Below, in pieces: positions 23,730 through 33,012 of a DNA stretch of 37,198 nt. The stretch is from Thiopseudomonas sp964394445 (GTDB lineage Bacteria > Pseudomonadota > Gammaproteobacteria > Pseudomonadales > Pseudomonadaceae). The stretch is taken from contig CAYMXO010000012.1 in NCBI GenBank assembly GCA_964394445.1, positions 1 to 37,198 on the forward strand, read 5' to 3'. Every line of letters starts with the position of its first letter. The stretch's first letter is position 1. Under the pieces are notes generated by a model. That model saw only the letters and a list, made by a program, of their open reading frames with translations. It did no database searches and had not been told where the DNA came from. Made by a program: the position numbers and the translations under genes.

Positions 23730-24881
23730 ATGAGCAGTACGACCCCTGCTGAATGGAATATCCGTAGTCCGGAGGTGTTGGCAGACCAGCGCTCAGCCTA
23801 TGACCGGATGCGCGGGCAATGCCCGGTGGCGCGTGATGCTGACGGCCACTGGACCCTGTTTCGTCATGCCGATGTCAAACGCGTGTTGCTGGAGCATGAA
23901 ACGTTCAGCAATCAGGTATCACACCACATTTCCGTGCCCAACGGCATGGATCCGCCCGAACACACACCGTTTCGCCAGCTGATCGAGCCGTATTTCAGTG
24001 CAACGCGCGTAGCCTGGTTCAAGCCGGTTTGCCGTACCATTGCCGACGAGCTGGCGCAGCAGTTGCAGGGGCGCGGAGTTGTCGACCTGATGGCGGAATT
24101 TGCCCTGCCTTTTGCCTTGCGCGCGCAATGTGCCTTCATGGGCTGGCCGCAAAGCCTGCAGGGCCCGCTGGGTGAATGGGCGTTGCAGAACCAGCAGGCA
24201 ACCCTGGCGCAAGACCGTAACGCACTGGCCCGGCTGGCGGGCCAGTTTGAGCAGATTGTGGCGGGCCAGCTTGACGCGCGCCGGCAGCCGGGTGTTGCCG
24301 CCGACGCCGACATCACCAGCGAGCTGATGCACGAACAGGTACAGGGACGCGCACTGACGGATGCGGAGATTGCCAGCATCCTGCGCAACTGGACCGTTGG
24401 CGAAGTGGGTACCCTGGCCTCGGCTATTGGCATCATTGTCGAGTTTCTGACCGGCCAGCCACAGCTGCAGCAACAACTGCGTGAACAGCCGGAAAAACTG
24501 TACTACGCCAACGACGAGATCCAGCGCATGCACAACCCCCTGCTGGAAAACCGCCGTCGTACCACCTGTCCGGTCGAAATTGGAGGTCGGCAGATTGCTG
24601 CGGGTGAGCGCCTGTACCTGAACTGGGTGGCAGTCAACCGGGACCCGGACGTCTTTGCCGAGCCGGAACGTTTTTCCTGGGACCGCAACCCGCAGGATAA
24701 CCTGCTGTACGGTGCCGGGGTGCATGTCTGCCCCGGCGCACCCATGGCACGGATGGAGCTGGTCGAGGTGATGGACAGCCTGCTGCAGCATATTCCGCAA
24801 CTGCAGCTGGCAGCCGGCAAGCCTCCGGTACTGGCGCAGTACCCGGCCACCGGTTTTGCCGAACTCTGGCTTGAGGTCTGA
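23730..24881 (+). CDS. Cytochrome P450 with atypical oxygen-activation helix
   Basis: 383 residues; start at 23730 has AGGAGG eight bases upstream, while the ATG at 23706 has none. The heme-thiolate loop is LLYGAGVHVCPGAPMAR with Cys334; the usual Phe seven residues before Cys is Tyr. The K-helix ExxR is Glu263-Ile-Gln-Arg266. In the I-helix the normal AGxD/ET pattern is replaced by VGEVGT (223-228), so the acid-alcohol pair that delivers protons to oxygen is not in its usual place. No ferredoxin or ferredoxin reductase gene is adjacent. It therefore needs redox partners from elsewhere or uses peroxide. Soluble, class I bacterial layout. Substrate unknown. Confidence 0.9.
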   Translation: MSSTTPAEWNIRSPEVLADQRSAYDRMRGQCPVARDADGHWTLFRHADVKRVLLEHETFSNQVSHHISVPNGMDPPEHTPFRQLIEPYFSATRVAWFKPVCRTIADELAQQLQGRGVVDLMAEFALPFALRAQCAFMGWPQSLQGPLGEWALQNQQATLAQDRNALARLAGQFEQIVAGQLDARRQPGVAADADITSELMHEQVQGRALTDAEIASILRNWTVGEVGTLASAIGIIVEFLTGQPQLQQQLREQPEKLYYANDEIQRMHNPLLENRRRTTCPVEIGGRQIAAGERLYLNWVAVNRDPDVFAEPERFSWDRNPQDNLLYGAGVHVCPGAPMARMELVEVMDSLLQHIPQLQLAAGKPPVLAQYPATGFAELWLEV

Positions 24882-24956
24882 TTCTGCGGCGGCCGCAAGC
24901 TGCCGCTGCACTGGCCATGCCTTGGCCATAAGCCCGGCTGTTTTTTAGCCGTGTTT

Positions 24957-24974
24957 GATGACAGCCCTGTCATC
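24957..24974. terminator. Hairpin between convergent P450 and FUSC genes
   Basis: GATGACA-GCCC-TGTCATC is a perfect 7-bp stem. A second short stem CGGCT/AGCCG with a T-rich loop lies at about 24928-24942. Neither is followed by a strong T-run in the right position, so termination is plausible but not clear. No gene is seen in 24882-25111. Confidence 0.35.
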
Positions 24975-25111
24975 ACCGGTGGCGGGGCTGTATCTTCTGT
25001 TCGCACAAGGCGTCCGGTGGTTTCAATGACAAGGTTGGCATCATCCGGGCAAACTGGCTGCCCCGGCCTGCATCATGCTGCAAAACCATTCACGCGCCGG
25101 GCGCAACCCGG

Positions 25112-27292
25112 CTATCCGGCCCGCAGGGCTGCGACCAGCGTGCCAGACAGCTGGCGCAAGGGTGCCAGCTGTTCGCTGATCAGCAGCAGCTGGCCATGCA
25201 GCAGGCGCAGGTGGTCGTCTTCGGCCAGTGGCATCGCGTGCAGGCGCTCGTACTGCTGTTGCTCATCGGCACAGTCAGGGCTGACCGGACGCAGATCCTG
25301 CAGCTCGTCAGCCAGTGCTTCCATGCAGTCGGCCAGCTGGTCGGCTTCCCGGTTCAATGACGGGTAGTTGGGTGCGTCGGCAAGGTTGTCACGATGGGCG
25401 CCCAGCGCCGAGATATAACTGAGCAAGTTGTGCGAGTAGAGTAAAAACTCGAAGCCGGTATCGCTTTGCCGGCGAAAGTGGCCGGGTTCTTTCAGCATGT
25501 TGCCGAGACTGCTGCTGAGTGCGGCATTGGCATTGTGCGCTTCGCGGCGGGCGATGCGGTACTGCATGTCGTCAGTTTTACCCTGGCTGTATTCCTGCAT
25601 GATGTGGCGCAGGTAGCGGCTGTTGCTGCGCAGAGTGGCCGCGGCTACCCGGTGCAGGCGGCGGCCCTGCCAGTCCGGCAGGATGAAAAATACGGCCAGC
25701 CCCGCAATCAGACTGCCGGCAATGGTGTCCAGCAGGCGCGGCAGAAACAGGTCGTAGCCGTGACCAATCTGGTTGAAGCAGATCAGCATCATCAGGGTAA
25801 TGAAGGCAGTTGAAGCCTTGAAGTGGCTGGTGCGGGTGGCGAAATAGCCGACCCCGGCAGCAATCGCAAACAACGCCTGCACCCACAACAGTGGCGTGAT
25901 CTGGAACAGCAGCCAGCTCATGGCCAGCCCCTGTACGGTTCCTATGATTCGTTGCAGCATGCGCAGGCGGGTGGCGGCATAGTGCGGGCGACAGACAAAC
26001 ACCGTGGTCATCAGGATCCAGTAACCCTGCTCTGGTACGACTGTGTGCATGATCAGCAGACAGCAGGCAACGGCTACTGCCATGCGGACGGCATGGCGCA
26101 GCAGGCCGGATTTCAGGGTGAAGTGCTGGCCGACGCGCTGCATGGCCTCGCGCAGGTTTTGTGGCTCGCGGTCAAACAGGGTGCTGTCCTGGTGCAGGGC
26201 CAGGGCATTGGGGTTGCTGGCCTGTCCCAGCAGCCGGTCCATGGTCGCCAGGTTGGTGGCCAGTGAGCGTAGCGAACGCAGCAGGTCGCTCCATTCCGGA
26301 TTGTTTTGCTTGTGCAGCCAGGCAATGGATGACTCCAGATCTTCCAGTGCCTGGGCATGACCGGAGCCGTAATCAAATGGCTGGTGCAGTTCAATGGCGG
26401 TAGCCAGTGCGGCACAGGCATCACCTTGCTGGCGGATCAGGCGCAGACAACGGAACAGCACATCGCTATGAAAAAACGCATCGGCCAGCTGCTGATAGGG
26501 TGCATGGCTGGAGGTGGCACGCTCGTGCAGATCCTGGGCAAGAAAATACAGTTTCAGATAGCGGGTGGTCCGGCTGCTGGTGCGGTTGCGGCCGACCCGT
26601 TGCAGGATCAGCTGCTTGCTGTCATTTAGCGCGGCGACCAGGCGCGCATTTTGCCGCGCGATTTCCAGTTGTCGGGCATGGATGTCCATGTTGCGCAGAG
26701 GCTCGAACAGCACCGACTTGGCCTTGAAGTAGTCACATTGCTGGCGAAACAGGCGCGCCAGACTTTGCTGCAGGGGTTGCTGGTCAAACAGCGCATACCA
26801 GAGGATGGATAACAGGCCGTACAGCAACGCTCCAGCCAGCAACAATGGTGCATATTGCCAGAAGGCGGCATCACCCGGGCCATGCTGTTCCAGACCAACC
26901 AGTGTGTAGATGCCCAGAATCAGCGTGGCGTAGGAAATCGATGCATAACGTGAACCGGCCCCGCCGAGCACGATCAGCACGAAGGTTGCTGCGATCATGA
27001 ACAGTGACAGCCACAAGGGGTAGGGTTGCAGCAACTCAATGGCGGTGCTGATGAGCAGAAAGCAGACCAGGCTGACGCTGACAGCCAGCAGCCGGCCGCG
27101 CCAGCTGTCATCGCTTTCTGCCAGGGCCGAGGCGATCACGCCCAGATACAATGGAATCAGCGCATCAACATTGCCCGACCACCAGACCCAGCCGGTGCAC
27201 AGGCTCAGGGCGACGAAAAACCGCAATCCCGGACCGAACTTGTCCAGGGCCCACAGATGGCGAAGAGATTGGGCTACGCTGGAAACAGGCAT
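25112..27292 (-). CDS. yccS: YccS-like FUSC-family inner-membrane protein
   Basis: About 726 residues with two blocks of about five to six hydrophobic helices (roughly 20-160 and 390-530) each followed by a helical cytoplasmic part, the duplicated architecture of FUSC/aromatic-acid exporter proteins (YccS, YhfK, AaeB). The start at 27292 gives MPVSSVAQSLRHLWALDKFG; the N-terminal block GWVWWSGNVDALIPLYLGVIASALAESDD resembles E. coli YccS closely by eye. Located 22 bases after the multidrug-type exporter gene, so the two are cotranscribed. Family members export aromatic acids or similar toxic compounds; for YccS itself the substrate is unknown. The match to E. coli is by recollection of the sequence, not by alignment. 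Confidence 0.82.
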   Translation of the reverse strand: MPVSSVAQSLRHLWALDKFGPGLRFFVALSLCTGWVWWSGNVDALIPLYLGVIASALAESDDSWRGRLLAVSVSLVCFLLISTAIELLQPYPLWLSLFMIAATFVLIVLGGAGSRYASISYATLILGIYTLVGLEQHGPGDAAFWQYAPLLLAGALLYGLLSILWYALFDQQPLQQSLARLFRQQCDYFKAKSVLFEPLRNMDIHARQLEIARQNARLVAALNDSKQLILQRVGRNRTSSRTTRYLKLYFLAQDLHERATSSHAPYQQLADAFFHSDVLFRCLRLIRQQGDACAALATAIELHQPFDYGSGHAQALEDLESSIAWLHKQNNPEWSDLLRSLRSLATNLATMDRLLGQASNPNALALHQDSTLFDREPQNLREAMQRVGQHFTLKSGLLRHAVRMAVAVACCLLIMHTVVPEQGYWILMTTVFVCRPHYAATRLRMLQRIIGTVQGLAMSWLLFQITPLLWVQALFAIAAGVGYFATRTSHFKASTAFITLMMLICFNQIGHGYDLFLPRLLDTIAGSLIAGLAVFFILPDWQGRRLHRVAAATLRSNSRYLRHIMQEYSQGKTDDMQYRIARREAHNANAALSSSLGNMLKEPGHFRRQSDTGFEFLLYSHNLLSYISALGAHRDNLADAPNYPSLNREADQLADCMEALADELQDLRPVSPDCADEQQQYERLHAMPLAEDDHLRLLHGQLLLISEQLAPLRQLSGTLVAALRAG

Positions 27293-27314
27293 GATGCTAC
27301 TCGGTGGTTGATGA

Positions 27315-28799
27315 TCAGGATCCCGGGGCAGGGCGCATGCGCAGGTCCTTGACGGATACTGCAAGCGCCACTGACAGGGTCAGCATGATACTGGCAAAAC
27401 CCAGAATAATCGCCAGGTGCCAGCCGCTCTTTGGCAGAACAGCAAAAACCAGTGCCGTGATCACGGCAATGCCGACCGAGGTGCCGATGCGTTGGCCGGT
27501 CTGCATGATGGCCCCGGAGCTGCCGGCGTAGGCAATGGGAACCTCGGCCAGGGTCAGGGTCTGGTTGGGACTGATTACCGATCCCTGGCCCAGCCCAAAC
27601 AGCGCCAGGCTGGCCAGCAGCCACCAATGGCTGAGCAGGTCCTGGGCATTGAGCCAGACTACGATACTGCTGGCCGTCAGTCCAAACAGCGCCATGCACA
27701 GCCCGCCAATGACGATCTTGCGCCCGACCCGGGTAACCCGCTTGCCAGCCCAGTTGGCCGACCAGGCCGACAGCAGTGCGGAGGGGATGCCGATCAGGCT
27801 GGCTTCCAGTGCGCTTTTACCCAGCCCCAGCTGGATAAACAGCGGAACCAGTACCCAGACGCTGGTCATGCCGAGAAAGTACAGGGTCATGATGATGGCG
27901 CCGTTGCGATAGCTGGACGTGCGAAAAATGTTCAGCTCGACCATGGGGCTGTAACCCATCAGGACATACAGCTTCTCCCAGCGCACCCACAGATAAAATA
28001 TCAGCAACCCGGCAGGTACCAGCAGCCAGAGGGTGTGGGAGTTGTGCGCTTCGACGAAGGGAAAAAGCACTGCCAGTACACCCAGGCCCAGCAGTAGGGC
28101 GCCAACCGGATCCAGCGAGCTGAGGCCTTGCGCCTGTCCACCGTTGCCGTTGCCGGCCAGGCGCGGCCGATGCAGCAGCGGCCGCGGAAACCAGCGATAG
28201 CCCAGCCACAGGGTCAACAAACCTACAGGTACATTAACCAGAAAGGTCAGGCGCCAGCCCAGGGTTTCGCCGCCCATCTCAATCAGGAAGCCGCCCAGAA
28301 CCGGCCCGATGGCAACCGAAACCCCTACTGTGGTGCCAAAAAAGCCGAAGGCGCGACCGCGCTCTGCACCGCGGAAATATTGCTGGATCATCCCCACGCC
28401 CTGCGGGTTGATAAAGCCGGAACCTACGCCCTGGATAAACCGGGCCAGGTTCAGGCTGTCAGCGCTTTGCGCAAGGCCGGCGGCTACCGAGGCGAGGGTG
28501 AAGATGGCCACACCAAGCATGAAAAAACCGCCGCGCCCCATCAGGTCGCCGGCGCGCCCGGCACTGACCAGCACCACGCCAAAGGTCAGGGCGTACCCCG
28601 ACAGCACCCACTGGATGTCCGACTGGCCGGCATGCAGGGCTTGCTGGATGGAGGCCAGCGCCACGTTGACAATGCTGACACCCATCAACGACATAAAGAT
28701 GGCTGCCAGGATGACCATCAACACTCGCCAGCGGGCAGGGTCCTGACCGTCTGTGGCGGGAGCAAGAGGGGCTGGCAGATGTTCTGCAGTGATGGACAT
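27315..28799 (-). CDS. MFS exporter, DHA2 (EmrB/QacA) family
   Basis: 494 residues with 14 hydrophobic helices expected for the DHA2 group. Motif A-like GRAGDLMGRGGFFMLG follows helix 2, and motif C-like GVGSGFINPQGVGMIQQYF and GPVLGGFLIE lie in helices 4-5. The start ATG at 28799 has GGAGT six bases upstream. Second gene of the unit is the FUSC protein, which suggests a shared job in efflux of toxic compounds. No EmrA-type membrane-fusion protein is beside it. A palindrome about 80 bases upstream may be an operator. Confidence 0.88.
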   Translation of the reverse strand: MSITAEHLPAPLAPATDGQDPARWRVLMVILAAIFMSLMGVSIVNVALASIQQALHAGQSDIQWVLSGYALTFGVVLVSAGRAGDLMGRGGFFMLGVAIFTLASVAAGLAQSADSLNLARFIQGVGSGFINPQGVGMIQQYFRGAERGRAFGFFGTTVGVSVAIGPVLGGFLIEMGGETLGWRLTFLVNVPVGLLTLWLGYRWFPRPLLHRPRLAGNGNGGQAQGLSSLDPVGALLLGLGVLAVLFPFVEAHNSHTLWLLVPAGLLIFYLWVRWEKLYVLMGYSPMVELNIFRTSSYRNGAIIMTLYFLGMTSVWVLVPLFIQLGLGKSALEASLIGIPSALLSAWSANWAGKRVTRVGRKIVIGGLCMALFGLTASSIVVWLNAQDLLSHWWLLASLALFGLGQGSVISPNQTLTLAEVPIAYAGSSGAIMQTGQRIGTSVGIAVITALVFAVLPKSGWHLAIILGFASIMLTLSVALAVSVKDLRMRPAPGS

Positions 28800-28878
28800 A
28801 AATACTCCACGCGGAATGTAAATGCTTTCAGTGTAATGGTGCCGTAAGCCGTAGGCGAATGTTTACAAGTGTCGCGCT

Positions 28879-28902
28879 GTGCTGACTGATCAGAGTCAGC
28901 AC
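28879..28902. promoter_or_regulatory. Inverted repeat upstream of the MFS exporter gene
   Basis: GTGCTGACT-GATCAG-AGTCAGCAC has 9-bp perfect arms. It lies 80 bases upstream of the exporter start on the minus strand and about 110 bases before the Fur-type promoter of the TonB receptor on the plus strand. Candidate operator for an unlinked TetR/MarR-type repressor; no regulator gene is adjacent. The remaining intergenic DNA (28800-29093) holds the receptor promoter. Confidence 0.4.
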
Positions 28903-29013
28903 GGCCTTCACAGATTGTGAGAGGTCATTCTTTGACTAGTGCTTCTGGCAGCCAGACAGCGTAGCAGTCATTGAGTGTTGAGCTTTGGATGCGTGGTTCC
29001 TGAAACTCCTTTG

Positions 29014-29042
29014 TTGATAATGATTATCGTTACCTATATATT
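29014..29042 (+). promoter_or_regulatory. Promoter with Fur box for the TonB receptor
   Basis: TTGATA (29014-29019), 17 bases, TATATT (29037-29042) form a good sigma-70 promoter. GATAATGATTATCGTTA (29016-29032) matches the Fur consensus GATAATGATAATCATTATC closely and overlaps the -35 and spacer, so iron-loaded Fur should block it. Confidence 0.8.
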
Positions 29043-29093
29043 GGGCACGCTTGTTTGTCTGTTGCATATCTTGTCGTTTCGGAGTGGTTCCCC

Positions 29094-31151
29094 ATGTATA
29101 AATTCTCCCTTAACCCCCTTCTGCTGGCTTGCCTGGCGGCCAGTTGCCAGTTTGCTCAGGCTGATGATGAAGTCAGCCTAGGAACCGACGTGGTCACCGC
29201 CCGCGGCTACGCCAGCGACAGTTTTTCCACGCCACAGGCCATCGAAGTGGTTCGCCCAGAGGCGACCAGTACCGGCCCGGTTGGTAATCTGCTGCGCGGC
29301 AAATCGGGGCTGGCGCTGCATTCTGATGGCGCATGGGGACAAAATCCGGTACTGCGCGGCCTGAAGAAGGAAAGCGTGGTGGTGATGGTAGACGGCATCC
29401 GCATGAACTCGGCACAGCCGCAGGGAGCGCTGGCCTCCTTCATGGATCTTGGTTTGCTGGACCGTGTCGAGGTGGTCAAGGGACCGGGTTCGGTGCTTTA
29501 TGGCAGCGGTGCCATGGGGGGCGTGGTTAACCTGCTGACTCCGGAGCCGCGCTTTAGCGATGAGGTCCGCATGGGCGGGCGCTTCGGCGTGTCGGCCAGC
29601 AGCGTTGACCGTGGTGTCGCCGGTGCCCTGCTGGTGGATGCCAGCAATAGCAAACACGGCCTGGTGGCCGGTATTGCCGGACGTGACGTGGGCAACTATA
29701 AAAGTCCTAAGCGGCGTGAAAAACGCACCGGTTACGAGTCTGGTACCGCACTGCTGAAATACCAGTACCAGTTGGCTGAAGGCTATGTATTGCGTGCTCA
29801 GGCGCAACACCATCAGGACGAGGATGTCTGGTATCCGGGGTCGATGCGCAAAGTTCCTAACCCGGCGCTGGGCCAGAATAACACCTTGACCATTCACTCA
29901 CCGAAACAGACCCGCGAGCTGTACGGTCTGGGTCTGGATGCCGCTCTGTTGGGGGGTATCCTGTCTACCGATATCTATCGCCAGGAAATCTACCGCGAGA
30001 TTCGTGGCTGGTCGTCTGGTGCCGGACGCAACCTGGTGACCAATGATGTCAGTTTTATCACCCATGGCCTGCGCAGCCAGTGGAATGGCGCCGTCGGCAA
30101 TCACTGGCTGACGGCTGGCGGTGAAGCCTGGCAGATGAAGGGTGACCCCGAGCGTTACAATTACCAGCCGCCCGTGTTTGCAGCGACACGCACTGACCCG
30201 TTCAAAGACGGTAAGCTGACCTCCTATGGCGTTTTTGTACAGGATGAATTTACCCTGGGCAACACCGAACTGACCGCTGGTGCCCGTTTTGATCGCAACA
30301 AAGGTACGGCAACACAGAAAGGCATGGAGCCACGCCTGCAAACCAGCGGGCTGACCCAGAGTGACAACACCTTTTCCTGGTCGCTGGGTGCGCTGCAGCC
30401 ATTGACCGATACATTGAATGCCTACGCCAGCATTGGCCAGGCCTATCGCTCGCCGGACATGCGTGAGCGGTTTGAGGATGCAGAGCGCGGTGATGGTTAT
30501 TTTCACATTGGCAATCCAAAGCTCAAAGCAGAACGCTCTACCAGTTACGAGCTGGGCCTGAAAGGGCGTGATGGCTTGCAGAACTACCAGCTGGCAGCCT
30601 TCTACACGCGGATTGACGACTACATTGCCGGACGGATCACCGGTGAAACCAACCCGCCGCCCAACAACCAGCCGGTCAAACGTACGGAAAACCTGAACAA
30701 GGTCATCATCTACGGCCTGGAAGGTAACCTTGAGCAACCGGTGGGCGATTTCATCGCCGATGTTGGCTTCACCTGGCTGCGCGGCAAGAACAAGCAGGAC
30801 AACGAGCCTCTGTACCAGACTCCGGCCAGTGAGCTGCGGTTGGGACTCGGCCAACCGGCTGATCTTGGCTTCTCCTGGCATACCGGTTTACGTGCGGTGG
30901 CCAAACAGACCCGCATTGCCAAGAAGTTCAGCAACGGCACCGAAGACAAGACCTCCGGTTTTGTTACTGCCGACATCAACCTGGGTTACGGCTTTGGCAG
31001 TGTTGCCGGCCTGAAAGCCAGCCGACTTGACTTGCAGCTGAGCAACCTGGCCAACAAGAAGTATCACGAGCACCTGACCGACGGCCTTAGTGGTTACGAG
31101 CTGAAAGCTCCGGGTCGCGGTGTGACACTGGCGTTCAGTGGCAGTTTCTGA
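29094..31151 (+). CDS. TonB-dependent outer-membrane receptor, Fur-controlled
   Basis: 685 residues. Start at 29094 (GGAG nine bases upstream) gives a signal peptide with cleavage near AQA-DD, followed by a TonB-box-like DVVTARG. The plug has GNLLRGKSGLAL, NPVLRGLKKESVVVMVDG, and DRVEVVKGPGSVLYGSGAMGG. The barrel contains YRSPDMRERF and GNPKLKAERSTSYELG, which correspond to the FRAP/NPNL-type words of heme and catecholate receptors, and closes with GRGVTLAFSGSF ending in the C-terminal Phe. The heme-receptor resemblance is suggestive only. The ABC transporter and nnrS unit is convergent with it, about 600 bases downstream. Ligand unknown; iron or a heme-like or chelated metal is inferred from Fur. 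Confidence 0.92.
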   Translation: MYKFSLNPLLLACLAASCQFAQADDEVSLGTDVVTARGYASDSFSTPQAIEVVRPEATSTGPVGNLLRGKSGLALHSDGAWGQNPVLRGLKKESVVVMVDGIRMNSAQPQGALASFMDLGLLDRVEVVKGPGSVLYGSGAMGGVVNLLTPEPRFSDEVRMGGRFGVSASSVDRGVAGALLVDASNSKHGLVAGIAGRDVGNYKSPKRREKRTGYESGTALLKYQYQLAEGYVLRAQAQHHQDEDVWYPGSMRKVPNPALGQNNTLTIHSPKQTRELYGLGLDAALLGGILSTDIYRQEIYREIRGWSSGAGRNLVTNDVSFITHGLRSQWNGAVGNHWLTAGGEAWQMKGDPERYNYQPPVFAATRTDPFKDGKLTSYGVFVQDEFTLGNTELTAGARFDRNKGTATQKGMEPRLQTSGLTQSDNTFSWSLGALQPLTDTLNAYASIGQAYRSPDMRERFEDAERGDGYFHIGNPKLKAERSTSYELGLKGRDGLQNYQLAAFYTRIDDYIAGRITGETNPPPNNQPVKRTENLNKVIIYGLEGNLEQPVGDFIADVGFTWLRGKNKQDNEPLYQTPASELRLGLGQPADLGFSWHTGLRAVAKQTRIAKKFSNGTEDKTSGFVTADINLGYGFGSVAGLKASRLDLQLSNLANKKYHEHLTDGLSGYELKAPGRGVTLAFSGSF

Positions 31152-31490
31152 GCCATGAATGCACTGGCGGTTACTGCGCTTGATGCGGTGACCGCCTGTC
31201 GTGTTACTGACGTAGAAGGCGGCAATATCCACACCAGCCATAACGAAACAAGGGTGCCAGTCGACACTTTTTCTTGTTGCAAATTGCTTTGTACGCGATC
31301 AGAGTTTGTCGCACATGCCCAGTAGAGTAGGGGTATCCGGCCACAGGTGTTGCAGGATACTGACTGCATATCCTGGAAAAATCGCGGGCAGTCAGCGAAG
31401 GTGGCTCATGAGCGTGTAGTTGCTGCGGGTCGCCCTTATCAGGGCAACAACCGGCTGGCAGTAAGTCGCCACCAACGCCAGCGATCAGGG

Positions 31491-31739
31491 TTAGCAGTAG
31501 TCAGTGGCCATGGCTGATTGTCGGTTGATTAATTCGGGAAAGTCGAGAAAGTTGGCGCTGCAAGCAACTCTGGTCGCGGTAGCATCTGTGCTTACGACTC
31601 TAACTAATAGCCAGATCATGCTGGCACCGACTACCACTAGGTAGGCAATGACAAACACCGGCAGATAATCCTACAGGTGCTGGCTGCATCAGGCTGTAGT
31701 AAGCACAGAAGTTGCGTATAAACCAGTAGCAAGCAACAT
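31491..31739 (-). pseudogene. Possible decayed membrane-protein gene directly after nnrS
   Basis: Starting eight bases after the nnrS stop, one minus-strand frame of 82 codons reads as a hydrophobic, protein-like sequence (MLLATGLYATSVL; later YLPVFVIAYLVVVGASMIW) but has in-frame stops at codons 17 (TGA, 31689-31691) and 23 (TAG, 31671-31673) before ending at TAA (31491-31493). Codon use is no longer like the neighbours. It could be the ruin of a small downstream operon gene or chance. I cannot name a family. The rest of 31152-31746 shows only a weak hairpin near 31166-31196 after the receptor gene and nothing else that I recognise. Confidence 0.3.
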
Positions 31740-31746
31740 GGACAGT

Positions 31747-33012
31747 TTACGTAGTAGAGGTTCTTAAGGCAGGATTTTTTGGCAAGTGCTGCAGGGGTTC
31801 GGCGCAGCCGAGCTGGTCATCGCTGCGCGGACTGCACAAAATGCCGAAGAAATACAGGGCAAACAGGGCGAAAGCCGTCATCCACAACAGGCCAGCGACG
31901 ATCAGCAGGGTGCTGTAAAACGGCAGCAGGCTGTATACACCAGCGAGGGCGCGTACCACTCCGGCAGCAACCAGCAGCAGGGCCGCCAGCGGCAGCCAGC
32001 GGCGGCGGTCGAGCCAGAGCCCGGAGTGGATACGCGAAACGATGCACATGATGGTGAAGACTACCAGCCCCATGCTACCGGCCAGCAGCAGGTGACGTGC
32101 CGCCGACGGTAGAACGGGAGCCCCCATCCAGGCTGCCCCTAGTGCGCCATAACCCAGTGCCATCAGCCAGTAGCTGCTGTACAGCATTAGCGGTAGGCGC
32201 TGGAACAATGGTTTGCCGATGTGCCAGTCGTTGAGCAGGTGCAAAATGGCGGCCATTGCCGCCAGTGCGGTCCAGCCAGTGACCGGGCTGTTGCCCAGCA
32301 GCAACTCGGTGATGGCACACAGCAGGATGCTGGCAATGGCTAGATTGCGCCGGGGCGGGCGCGCCAGATACACCGCTGCATCCGGGTCGCTGATGCTGGT
32401 GTCGGATTCGACCAGGTTATTGACCACGCTCATCGAAACCCGGCTGGCCGCGAGGATGATCAGCACCATGAACAGGTGGGCAGCGGCGTATAGCCAGAGC
32501 ATTGCCTGTCCGCCGCTGGCCAGACTAATGAAGAATCCGGTCTGGGTGCCCGCCAGCAGCAAGACTGCCAGCGGAAAACTGATATGCCTGCGCTCAGGGT
32601 CCTGCCAGGTGGGTGGCACGATACGCCAGAGCAGAAATGTCCAGAATGCAAGATTGAGCAACAGGGCAGGCCAGGGCGTCAACCAGCCTGCCAGCAGGTA
32701 AGCCAGCCGTGCCGCCAGCCACAGCAGGCTTATGTGCAGCAGGGGGCGTGCCGCCATGAAGCCGGTGCGGGTGAACTCGGGAATGGCGGTCAGGGCGAAG
32801 CCAGCGGTGGCGGCGGTGGCAAAGCCGAACAGCAGCTCGTGGGCGTGCCACAGGGTCCAGCCACCGGCAATGTCCAGTGCCGGTAGCCAGCCCTGCAGGG
32901 CCAGCAGCCAGAGACCCATAAACAACACCGCGCTGGCGGCAGTAAAGATAAAAAACGGTCGGAAGCTGCACAGTAGCACCGGGGATTGCAGGCAACGCTG
33001 GTACAGAGTCAT
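31747..33012 (-). CDS. nnrS: NnrS-family heme/copper membrane protein
   Basis: 421 residues with about twelve hydrophobic helices. Family marks are the N-terminal FRPFFIFTAASAV, WHAHELLFGFATAATAGFALTAIPEFT and further in-membrane His residues (ARHLLLAGSMGL, SRIHSGL). NnrS proteins are linked to nitric oxide: in other bacteria they are induced by NO regulators and protect cells from NO damage to iron pools. Here the ATG overlaps the stop of the ABC ATPase gene by four bases, so it is translated with a transporter whose promoter carries a Fur box. That gives an iron link instead of, or besides, a denitrification link. Confidence 0.9.
   Translation of the reverse strand: MTLYQRCLQSPVLLCSFRPFFIFTAASAVLFMGLWLLALQGWLPALDIAGGWTLWHAHELLFGFATAATAGFALTAIPEFTRTGFMAARPLLHISLLWLAARLAYLLAGWLTPWPALLLNLAFWTFLLWRIVPPTWQDPERRHISFPLAVLLLAGTQTGFFISLASGGQAMLWLYAAAHLFMVLIILAASRVSMSVVNNLVESDTSISDPDAAVYLARPPRRNLAIASILLCAITELLLGNSPVTGWTALAAMAAILHLLNDWHIGKPLFQRLPLMLYSSYWLMALGYGALGAAWMGAPVLPSAARHLLLAGSMGLVVFTIMCIVSRIHSGLWLDRRRWLPLAALLLVAAGVVRALAGVYSLLPFYSTLLIVAGLLWMTAFALFALYFFGILCSPRSDDQLGCAEPLQHLPKNPALRTSTT

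Noticed and set aside
31491..31739. Remnant of a NuoA-like subunit after nnrS
   Set aside because: The segment YLPVFVIAYLVVVGA recalls the first helix of NuoA, but nothing after it matches and the context gives no support, so no family is assigned.
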